This document shows, piece after piece, positions 17,760 through 24,515 of a DNA stretch of 37,399 nt. Location of the stretch: the NCBI GenBank assembly GCA_947168665.1, contig CAMVMX010000010.1:1-37399 (forward strand), given 5' to 3'. The notes beneath the pieces are model-generated. The model did not search any database. It saw only the letters and a program-made list of their open reading frames with translations, and was not told the origin of the DNA. The translations under genes were made by a program, and so were the position numbers. The stretch comes from an uncultured Bacteroidales bacterium (GTDB lineage: Bacteria > Bacteroidota > Bacteroidia > Bacteroidales > P3). Positions within the stretch are counted from its first letter, which is position 1. Each line of letters opens with the position of its first letter.

Positions 17760-17951
17760 TGTTTATAGCGTTTTGGTGGGTAATTCACATAATATTCATT
17801 CCATTGTCCTTATATGGTACTTTTTGAGAGGAAACGTGCCATAGTAAGCAATAATTTCTTCATGTTTTTTATTATTTTGCAAATTGTAAATATCTATGTT
17901 TTAGGGTATAAAATTAAATACCACTCCGCTCTGACCGTCATTTCCACAATG

Positions 17952-17959
17952 CAAATATA
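17952..17959 (-). promoter_or_regulatory. -7 promoter element for the sorting-tail gene
   Basis: TATATTTG on the minus strand fits TAnnTTTG and lies 193 nt before the start codon at 17759. The leader would be about 185 nt, unusually long here. No clear -33 element is visible. Confidence 0.4.
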
Positions 17960-18516
17960 AGTTTTTTTTTCAATCATTTGTACTTTTTTTATTTCTGTAT
18001 TCATGTGATATTATTGTGAATGGGGATGGTTACGTTGGGCATCGCTTTTGGCAGGTCGGAATTAATATCGGACAAACTTGTCCAGAATAATCCCGCACAG
18101 GCAGCCTGTCGTAGTGCGGGGCTACAGGGAGTATGTGTTGTCGGCAAATCGGTGTCAAGTTTATAGAATATGCAGCTGCGGAGCCAAGTGGAGGGCAAAA
18201 GACTTGATTGTAGCACTCTGTTGGTCAATGCAGGACATTGCGGACGCTCTTCCGGCGTGCTGTGGGAAGGAGGGGGCGGGGTGCAGCCCCGATTGTGATT
18301 CCCCATTGCGTTGGCTGAGACTGCCCATTGGTTCAGCGGCAGTGCGTGGATATGGCGGTTATGAGCCATAGGAGTGGTGCGTGATTATCGGACTTGGAGC
18401 GTGGCCGGTACGGGTTGGGAGGGGACGGAGGCCGGAAGCAGGGGTGTGCCGGAGGGGGGAGAGGTTTGGGGCGCGGGGCGGATTGGGCCGAGCTGGGAGG
18501 GCCAGAACAATAGCGA

Positions 18517-18541
18517 ACACACCGCTGGCGGGGCGGTGTGT
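18517..18541 (-). terminator. Probable terminator after mreB
   Basis: ACACACCGC and GCGGTGTGT form a perfect 9-bp stem with a 7-nt loop, 29 nt past the mreB stop. The minus-strand tail (TTCGCTATTGTT) is T-enriched but not a clean T tract. Confidence 0.5.
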
Positions 18542-18570
18542 CCGTAGTGGGATATGCTGTGGCGCAGTGT

Positions 18571-19596
18571 TTAGCGGATGAGGAAGGAGAACTTGGAGAA
18601 GTTCTTGAGGGCGATGCCGGTGCCGCGGGCCACGGCGCGGAGGGGGTCTTCGGCAATGTGGACCTGCAGCTTGGTCTTGGATGAGATGCGCTGGTCGAGG
18701 CCGCGGAGCAGGGAGCCGCCGCCGGCCAGGTAGATGCCGGTGCGGTAGATGTCGGCAGCCAGTTCGGGCGGTGTGGCCGAGAGGGTGTCGAGGATGGCCT
18801 GCTCGATGCGGGCGATGGATTTGTCGAGGGCGTGGGCAATCTCTTTGTAGTTGACTGATATTTCCTTGGGAAGGCCGGTGAGAAGGTCGCGGCCCAGGGT
18901 GGGATAGTCCTCGGGCGGTTCGTCGAGTTCGCTGACGGCGGCGCCGACTTTGATTTTCACTTGTTCGGCGGTGCGCTCGCCGATGACCATGTTGTGCTGT
19001 TTGCGCATGTATTCGACCACGTTCTCGTTGAATTCGTCGCCGGCGACGCGGATGGAGTTGTTGCAGACGATGCCGCCGAGGGAGATGACGGCGATTTCGG
19101 CTGTGCCGCCTCCGATGTCGACAATCATGTGGCCTTCGGGTTCGAGGACGTCGATGCCGATGCCGATGGCGGCGGCCATGGGTTCGTGGATCATGCGGAT
19201 TTCTTTGGCTCCGGCCTGCTCGGCGCTTTCGCGCACGGCGCGTTCCTCGACGTTGGTGATGCCGGAGGGGATGCAGATGACCATGCGCAGCGACGGGGGC
19301 ATGAAGGAGCGGTTGATGTTGGTCATGCCGATGAGTTCGCGGATGAGGTGCTGGGCCATCTCGAAGTCGGCGATGACGCCGCCCCGCAGGGGCCGCACGG
19401 TTTCGATGTTTTTGTTGTCGGTCTTGCCGGCCATCATCTGGGCGCGTTTGCCGACGGCGATGATGCGGTTGTTGTTGCGGTCGACGGCCACGATGGAGGG
19501 TTCGTCGACGACTACTTGGTCGTTGTGGATGACGATGGAGTTGGCTGTGCCAAGGTCCATGGCTACCTCTTTGTTGAAGAATGAAAATAAACCCAT
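18571..19596 (-). CDS. mreB: Rod shape-determining actin-like protein MreB
   Basis: MreB forms membrane-associated filaments that direct lateral cell-wall synthesis. The 341-residue length is usual. The nucleotide-binding motifs are intact: phosphate-1 loop MDLGTANS (13-20), phosphate-2 loop VDIGGGTAEIAV, and the adenosine motif GIYLAGGGSLLRGL. The N-terminus MGLFSFFNKE is a short amphipathic helix that would bind the membrane. It lies 68 nt after purH with no promoter seen between, so it is probably the last gene of pfkA-purH-mreB. The expected partners mreC, mreD and the PBP2/RodA genes do not follow; the next ~800 nt hold no clear gene. Confidence 0.96.
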   Translation of the reverse strand: MGLFSFFNKEVAMDLGTANSIVIHNDQVVVDEPSIVAVDRNNNRIIAVGKRAQMMAGKTDNKNIETVRPLRGGVIADFEMAQHLIRELIGMTNINRSFMPPSLRMVICIPSGITNVEERAVRESAEQAGAKEIRMIHEPMAAAIGIGIDVLEPEGHMIVDIGGGTAEIAVISLGGIVCNNSIRVAGDEFNENVVEYMRKQHNMVIGERTAEQVKIKVGAAVSELDEPPEDYPTLGRDLLTGLPKEISVNYKEIAHALDKSIARIEQAILDTLSATPPELAADIYRTGIYLAGGGSLLRGLDQRISSKTKLQVHIAEDPLRAVARGTGIALKNFSKFSFLIR

Positions 19597-19664
19597 TTAT
19601 ACTTTACTATTTTTTTTCGGATTGATGATAAGTGTTATACGTAAAAAAATGAAAAAGGTTTCGT

Positions 19665-21191
19665 TTAGTGCTTAAAATGTCTGTAGCCGGTGATGGCCAT
19701 GCCCATGTGGTTCTTTTCGCAGTAGTCGATGGAGTCTTGGTCGTGGATGGAGCCGCCGGGGTGCGCCACGGCGGCGATGCCGGCCCCGTGGGCTATCTCG
19801 ACGCAGTCGGCAAAGGGGAAGAAGGCGTCGCTGGCCATGACGGCTCCGTTGAGGTCGAAGCCGAAGGACTGGGCTTTGGCGATGGCCTGGCGCAGGGCGT
19901 CGACGCGCGAGGTCTGGCCGGTGCCGCTGGCGCAGAGCTGGCCGTTCTTGGCCAGGACGATGGCGTTGCTCTTGGTGTGCTTGACAAGGATGGTGGCGAA
20001 GGCGAGGTCGGCGGCTTGCTGGGGGGTGATGGGGGTGGAGGTGACGCTGCGTGACATGTCGGCAGCGGTGGGGACGATGGTGTCGCGGTCCTGCACCAGG
20101 ATGCCGTCGAGGGCGTTGCGGAACACGGTGGGACTCATCTGGAAGGCGTTGCGCTTGAGGATGATGCGGTTCTTTTTGCCCTGGAGGATGGCGAGGGCGT
20201 CGTCGTCGTAGGCGGGGGCGATGCAGACTTCGAAGAAGATTTTGTGCATTTCTTCGGCCACTTCCTTGGTGATGGTGCGGTTGGTGACGAGTACGCCGCC
20301 AAAGGCGGACACGGGGTCGCCGGCCAGGGCGTCGGTCCAGGCTTGGAGCAGGGTGGGACGGGTGGCGAGGCCGCAGGCGTTGTTGTGCTTGAGGATGGCG
20401 AAGGTGGTGTCGGCGTAGTCGTCGATGAGGGCGCAGGCGGCGTCGATGTCGCCGATGTTGTTGTAGGAGATTTCTTTGCCATTGAGTTTGGTGAAGCAGG
20501 CGTCGAGGTCGCCGTAGAAGCAGCCTTTCTGGTGGGGGTTCTCACCGTAGCGGAGGGTATTGGCTTTGGTGCTGCTGAGTTTGAAGGCGGGGATTTGTTC
20601 CTGGCGGTTGAAGTAGTTGAAGATGGCGGTGTCGTAGTGGGAGCTGACATTGAAGGCGCAGGCGGCAAAGTGGCGGCGCTGCTGGAGGGTGGTGGCGCCG
20701 TCCTGCTCGGTGTAGAGTTTGAGGAACTCGGCGTAGTGGTCAACGGAGGGGATGATGACTACGTCGTTGAAGTTTTTGGCGGCGGCGCGGATGAGGGAGA
20801 TGCCGCCGATGTCGATTTTCTCGATGATGTCCTGCTCGGCGGCCCCGCTGGCGACGGTGGCTTCGAAGGGGTAGAGGTCGACGATGACGAGGTCGATTTC
20901 GGGTATTTCGTACTGGGCCAGTTGCTCGCCGTCGGAGAACATGTCGCGGCGGCTCAGGATGCCGCCGAAGACTTTGGGATGGAGTGTCTTGACGCGGCCG
21001 CCGAGGATGGAGGGGTAGCCGGTGAGGGATTCGACGGTGACGGGCTCGATGCCGAGGTCGTGGATGAATTTGCAGGTGCCGCCGGTGGAGTAGATGGTGA
21101 CTCCCTGATGGTCGAGGGCTCTGACGATGTCTTCAAGTCCGTCTTTGTAGTAGACGGAGATTAAGGCTGATTTTATTTTTTTAGGTTCCAT
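19665..21191 (-). CDS. purH: Bifunctional AICAR transformylase / IMP cyclohydrolase
   Basis: PurH catalyses the last two steps of de novo purine synthesis, AICAR to FAICAR to IMP. The 508-residue length is normal. The N-terminal MGS-like cyclohydrolase domain (about 1-140) shows IYSTGGTCKFIHDLGI, TGYPSILGGRVKTLHPKVFG and DLYPFEATVA. The transformylase domain carries RYGENPHQKGCFY, the catalytic Lys-His pair in AILKHNNACGLAT, and a C-terminal block with FFPFADCVEIAHGAGIAA and HPGGSIHDQD. The start MEPKKIKSALISVY is the natural one. It lies 35 nt after pfkA, in the same direction. Confidence 0.97.
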   Translation of the reverse strand: MEPKKIKSALISVYYKDGLEDIVRALDHQGVTIYSTGGTCKFIHDLGIEPVTVESLTGYPSILGGRVKTLHPKVFGGILSRRDMFSDGEQLAQYEIPEIDLVIVDLYPFEATVASGAAEQDIIEKIDIGGISLIRAAAKNFNDVVIIPSVDHYAEFLKLYTEQDGATTLQQRRHFAACAFNVSSHYDTAIFNYFNRQEQIPAFKLSSTKANTLRYGENPHQKGCFYGDLDACFTKLNGKEISYNNIGDIDAACALIDDYADTTFAILKHNNACGLATRPTLLQAWTDALAGDPVSAFGGVLVTNRTITKEVAEEMHKIFFEVCIAPAYDDDALAILQGKKNRIILKRNAFQMSPTVFRNALDGILVQDRDTIVPTAADMSRSVTSTPITPQQAADLAFATILVKHTKSNAIVLAKNGQLCASGTGQTSRVDALRQAIAKAQSFGFDLNGAVMASDAFFPFADCVEIAHGAGIAAVAHPGGSIHDQDSIDYCEKNHMGMAITGYRHFKH

Positions 21192-21226
21192 GGGTCGGAT
21201 GTTTTTTCAAGTCGTTACTGGGGAGG

Positions 21227-22327
21227 TTAGTCTCCGAATTCGATGCCGAGGCCTTTGGCGGTGTGGACGAGGCTGCCTTTGGGGTCGACCAGGTTCTGGG
21301 CCTTGACGGCCTCTGCGAGGGGTACGGCCACGATGTCGGGGTGGTGGTAGGCCACCATTTGCCCGTATTGCCCCTGGATGACAAGTTCCATGGCGCGGAC
21401 ACCGAATTGGGAGGCCAGGATGCGGTCGAAGGCGATGGGGGTGCCGCCGCGCTGCAGGTGGCCGAGGATGGTGCAGCGGATGTCGTGCTCGACACCGGCT
21501 TCTTTGAGGTCGGCGGCCAGCTGGTGGCCGATGCCGCCGAGGCGTATGTGTTGGTAGCCCACTTCTGAGGTCTTGGTGCCCACGGCGGTGCCGCCTTTGG
21601 GTTTGGCCCCTTCGGCCACGACGATGATGCAGTAGCCGTGGCGTTTGTTGTAGCGCTGCTCGATTTTGTCTTTTATTTTGTTGATGTCGTAGGGGATTTC
21701 GGGAATGATGCAGATGTCGGCCCCGCCGGCTATGGCGCAGTGGAGGGCTATCCAGCCGGCATCGCGACCCATCACTTCCATGATGAAGACGCGGTTGTGG
21801 CTGGCGGCGGTGGTGACGAGCTTGTCGATGGCTTCGGTGCAGATTTGTACCGCCGTCTGGAAGCCGAAAGTGTAGTCGGTGGATGAGAGGTCGTTGTCGA
21901 TGGTTTTGGGCACGCCGACGATGTTGAGTCCTTTCTGGGCCAGGCCGAGGGATATGCGCTGGGAGCCGTCGCCGCCGATGTTGATGACGGCGTCGACACC
22001 GAGGTATTGCAATTTGCGGATCATCTCGTCGCTGCGGTCGACGGTGGTCCAGGTGCCGTCCTGCTGGCGGATGGGCCAGGCGAAGGGGCCGCCCTTGTTG
22101 GTGGTGCCGAGGATGGTGCCGCCCTGAATCTGGAGGCCTTCCACTTTCTTCTCGTCCAGCTCCACTATCTCGGTGGGTTCGCGGAGCACACCGTTGAAAG
22201 ACTCGATGCAGCCAATCACCTCCCAGTTTTTCTCCTGCGAGGCACGCTTCACGATGCCGCGGATTACGGCGTTGAGGCCGGGGCAGTCGCCGCCTCCGGT
22301 AAGGACCATTACTCTTTTCAGTGCCAT
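21227..22327 (-). CDS. pfkA: 6-phosphofructokinase, ATP-type by active-site residue
   Basis: This enzyme phosphorylates fructose 6-phosphate in glycolysis. The 366-residue length and the PKTIDNDL segment (140-147) place it in the clade that mixes ATP- and PPi-using enzymes. The phosphoryl-donor site reads GGDGS (118-122). Gly at the fourth position predicts ATP as donor, whereas PPi enzymes have Asp there. Other motifs are TGGGDCPGLNAVIRG, EVMGRDAGWIA and LGHLQRGGTP. The start at 22327 is preceded by a promoter within 100 nt. It leads pfkA-purH-mreB. Donor assignment is inference from one residue. Confidence 0.94.
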   Translation of the reverse strand: MALKRVMVLTGGGDCPGLNAVIRGIVKRASQEKNWEVIGCIESFNGVLREPTEIVELDEKKVEGLQIQGGTILGTTNKGGPFAWPIRQQDGTWTTVDRSDEMIRKLQYLGVDAVINIGGDGSQRISLGLAQKGLNIVGVPKTIDNDLSSTDYTFGFQTAVQICTEAIDKLVTTAASHNRVFIMEVMGRDAGWIALHCAIAGGADICIIPEIPYDINKIKDKIEQRYNKRHGYCIIVVAEGAKPKGGTAVGTKTSEVGYQHIRLGGIGHQLAADLKEAGVEHDIRCTILGHLQRGGTPIAFDRILASQFGVRAMELVIQGQYGQMVAYHHPDIVAVPLAEAVKAQNLVDPKGSLVHTAKGLGIEFGD

Positions 22328-22393
22328 AGTGGTTCGTTCTTATTCACTAATATATAATGGGTTGCACGATAACTCGCGCCCCATTGGAAAATA

Positions 22394-22423
22394 CAAATAT
22401 ACACTTTTTTTTTGGTTGAACAA
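22394..22423 (-). promoter_or_regulatory. Promoter of pfkA
   Basis: On the minus strand TATATTTG (22401-22394) fits TAnnTTTG. A TTG (22423-22421) lies 19 nt upstream of it, the usual spacing. The leader would be about 60 nt. Confidence 0.6.
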
Positions 22424-22479
22424 GTTTTTGTTTTTTGAACCATCGCTTTGCGGAAATGTGGCAATTCGAAAAAAAGTCG

Positions 22480-22487
22480 TATCTTTG
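22480..22487 (+). promoter_or_regulatory. -7 promoter element of the beta-CASP ribonuclease gene
   Basis: TATCTTTG matches TAnnTTTG, 88 nt before the ATG at 22576. It diverges from the pfkA promoter, with about 80 nt between the two -7 elements. No clear -33 element is seen. Confidence 0.5.
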
Positions 22488-22575
22488 CTCTTGTCAACTG
22501 TCGGCATCCGCCACTCTGAGTGTGGGCGTATCGGCATGATAACGATTGGTTTGATACGAAAAAACGTTTTTGGAT

Positions 22576-23976
22576 ATGAACTTGAAATTTATGGGAGCCA
22601 CCCGCGAGGTGACAGGCAGCAAGCACTTGATCACAACAAAGAAAGGATTGAAAATACTGCTCGACTGCGGCATGTATCAGGGCAAAGGTTTGGAAACAGA
22701 TGCTATGAACCGCGACTTGGGATTCATCCCGTCGGAGATTGATTATCTCATCCTCTCCCATGCCCATATTGACCATTCGGGTTTGATTCCGTACATCTAT
22801 AAGGAGGGATTCCGCGGCACGGTGCTCTGCACCCCCGCCACGCGCGACCTCTGCGCCATCATGCTGGCCGACGCCGGCCGCATACAGGAGGCCGACGTGC
22901 ACACCTTCAACAAGAAACGCAAAGCACAGGGCGAGGACCCTGTGGAACCGATCTATACCGAGCAGGATGCGCAGGAGTGCATGAGCTGCTTTATCAGTGT
23001 GCCATACCACAAACCCTTTGCCATTGAGGACGAGGTGACGGTGGAATTTTTCGATGCCGGACATATCTTGGGCAGCAGTTTCGTGTTCCTGCAGGTCAAG
23101 GACGGCCGTCGGGTCATCAAGCTGGGCTTCACGGGCGATATAGGCCGCTATGACAAGCGCATATTGAAAGACCCTGAGCCATTCCCGCAGGTCGACTACC
23201 TGATAATGGAGTCCACTTATGGAGACAGACTTCACACCACGCTCGAAGACGCTGAGAAGGAGTTGCTTATGGCTGTGCTCGACACCTGCACCAAGAAGAA
23301 AGGCAAACTCATCATACCGTCGTTTGCCGTGGGACGTGCGCAGGAGATAATCTATGCTCTGGACCGTCTGGAGTCGGCCAACCTGCTGCCCGACATTGAT
23401 GTCTTTGTCGACAGCCCCCTGAGTGTGTCGGCCACCAACATCATGCGGCTGCATAGCGAGTGTTTCGGCAGCCAGATACTCGACTATATGAAAAAAGACC
23501 CCGACCCCTTCGGTTTCGACCGTCTACAATACATCCAGTCCGTCGAGGCGTCCAAGGCTCTCAATGTGCGGCACAAGCCCTGTGTCATTATATCCGCCTC
23601 CGGCATGATGGAGGCCGGTCGCGTGAAGCACCATCTGGCCAACCATATCGACGACCCCTCGACCACAATCCTCTGCGTGGGCTACTGCGAGCCTAAGACG
23701 CTCGGAGCCCGTATCATGCGGGGCGATAAGGAGGTGTCAATCTTCGGCCATCGCTATTTGGTGCGGGCCGAGTTGCGCCGCATCGAATCTCTTTCCGGTC
23801 ATGGCGACTACAGCGAAATGATTCGTTACATTGGCTGTCAAGAAAAGAGCAAATTGAAGAAGATATTCCTCGTGCATGGCGAAGCCGAGACGCAGGAACA
23901 CTTCCGCGACACCCTATCCGAGCTGGGCTGGAAACATGTCGAGATACCCGAATTCCGCCAGGAGGTTGAGCTGTAG
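22576..23976 (+). CDS. MBL-fold beta-CASP ribonuclease (CPSF/RNA-specific type)
   Basis: A 466-residue cytoplasmic protein of the metallo-beta-lactamase fold with a beta-CASP insertion, related to RNA-cleaving CPSF-like proteins. The Zn-binding motif HAHIDH is at 62-67 (ILSHAHIDHSGL). Later ligands lie in FDAGHILGSSFV and GFTGDIGRYD. ESTYGDR begins the beta-CASP region, which continues with PSFAVGRAQE, DSPLSVSAT and SASGMMEAGRVKHHL. The C-terminal RNA-specificity part ends with LSGHGDYSEM and VHGEAETQEHF. The ATG at 22576 is preferred over the TTG two codons earlier. The likely role is RNA processing or decay; no exact pathway can be assigned. Confidence 0.93.
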   Translation: MNLKFMGATREVTGSKHLITTKKGLKILLDCGMYQGKGLETDAMNRDLGFIPSEIDYLILSHAHIDHSGLIPYIYKEGFRGTVLCTPATRDLCAIMLADAGRIQEADVHTFNKKRKAQGEDPVEPIYTEQDAQECMSCFISVPYHKPFAIEDEVTVEFFDAGHILGSSFVFLQVKDGRRVIKLGFTGDIGRYDKRILKDPEPFPQVDYLIMESTYGDRLHTTLEDAEKELLMAVLDTCTKKKGKLIIPSFAVGRAQEIIYALDRLESANLLPDIDVFVDSPLSVSATNIMRLHSECFGSQILDYMKKDPDPFGFDRLQYIQSVEASKALNVRHKPCVIISASGMMEAGRVKHHLANHIDDPSTTILCVGYCEPKTLGARIMRGDKEVSIFGHRYLVRAELRRIESLSGHGDYSEMIRYIGCQEKSKLKKIFLVHGEAETQEHFRDTLSELGWKHVEIPEFRQEVEL

Positions 23977-24321
23977 GGTTATAGGTCAGTTGTCGGAATT
24001 GCCATTGTGGCTGGAGCTCTCTGAATGTCCCGAATGATCAGAGTACTCCGCGGGTTGTAGTCTCCCCTTTCATGGGTATTATTGAGTGGCGTGGGGAGGG
24101 TCTGACTCTGCATTATGCCTATATACCAAGTCAGATGCTTACCCCATAAACTGTTGGTAGCAGTTTCATGACTGAGGGTGGCAATGAGGCGACAGAATCT
24201 GGTAAGTTATAAGACAGGCAGGAAGAGTTAGAGTAATCCTGACGCTTTCAATCGGGAGGCACTCTTCACGACTAAGATATGTAGTGTTAGTGGGCTGATT
24301 ACGCGTTTGATATAAAATAAA
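23977..24321. other. Intergenic region left of the tracrRNA gene
   Basis: About 345 nt with no convincing reading frame, no tRNA-like cloverleaf and no repeat unit. CTCCCC near 24060 and GGGGAG near 24095 could form a long-loop stem after the ribonuclease gene, but there is no T tract. I see nothing else that I can support. Confidence 0.5.
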
Positions 24322-24353
24322 TTTGCGAGGATGAAAAAATAGTAGTATCTTTG
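24322..24353 (+). promoter_or_regulatory. tracrRNA promoter, full Bacteroidota consensus
   Basis: TTTG (24322-24325) and TATCTTTG (24346-24353) are separated by exactly 20 nt, matching the -33/-7 promoter of Bacteroidota primary sigma factor. Transcription should start near 24360, right at the first base of the anti-repeat, so almost no 5' tail precedes the pairing region. Confidence 0.85.
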
Positions 24354-24358
24354 CAAAA

Positions 24359-24441
24359 CTTTTTAAGCAATTCACAATAAGGATTATTCCGTTGTGAAAA
24401 CTATTAAGGGGGCGGGGAACACAGTTCTCCGTCGCCTTTTT
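24359..24441 (+). ncRNA. tracrRNA of the type II-C system
   Basis: CTTTTTAAGCAATTCACAA (24359-24377) is the exact reverse complement of repeat positions 2-20, a 19-bp perfect anti-repeat. It is followed by AAGGATTATTCCGTT (24379-24393), which can fold into the short nexus stem (AAGG...CCGTT). An A-rich linker and a GC-rich terminator hairpin follow. The RNA would be about 82 nt. It lies on the same strand as the array and ends only 27 nt before repeat 1. It guides crRNA maturation with RNase III and is needed for Cas9 loading. Identified from pairing, promoter and terminator together. Confidence 0.92.
24410..24441 (+). terminator. tracrRNA terminator
   Basis: GGCG...GGGAAC pairs with GTTCTC...CGCC around an ACA loop, with one G-U pair and a small asymmetric bulge. 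TTTTT follows at 24437-24441. It is the only obstacle between the tracrRNA promoter and the array. Confidence 0.85.
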
Positions 24442-24468
24442 CTGAAGAAAGCCCAGTCTGAAGCTGTA

Positions 24469-24515
24469 GTCAGGAATTGCTTAAAAAGAGGACATTGACA
24501 CATACGATAAACACC
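24469..24515 (+). repeat. Repeat 1, degenerate at its 5' end
   Basis: This repeat starts GTCAGGAATTGC instead of GTTGTGAATTGC: positions 3-5 are changed, and the remaining 44 positions match. No spacer precedes it, so the damaged part is not needed for any crRNA. A leader-side repeat is copied at each acquisition, so its changes would be found in later repeats. None carries them, which marks this as the old, leader-distal end. Confidence 0.85.

Larger units (their letters stand above)
17760..18570. other. Long region without a convincing gene between mreB and the sorting-tail gene
   Basis: The first ~190 nt would be the leader of the gene ending at 16209, with a -7 element near 17952. Bases 18000-18380 have open frames of up to 122 codons on the minus strand, but composition and content look non-coding, and no family is recognisable. 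An imperfect palindrome sits at 18092-18120 (CCCGCAC...GTGCGGG with an inner ACAGGC/GCCTGT stem). Bases 18380-18510 are extremely G-rich on the plus strand. A 9-bp hairpin follows at 18517. mreC/mreD would be expected here and are absent. Confidence 0.6.

Noticed and set aside
18001..18369. 122-codon minus-strand frame after mreB
   Set aside because: No family resemblance, no signal or domain pattern, and no promoter or coupling; treated as non-coding pending comparison.
22318..23454. 378-codon minus-strand frame opposite the beta-CASP ribonuclease
   Set aside because: The sense gene has all family motifs; the antisense product has none and overlaps the pfkA start.
23977..24321. Possible tRNA or second tracrRNA left of the CRISPR locus
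   Set aside because: No cloverleaf, no second anti-repeat and no terminator were found on reading both strands.
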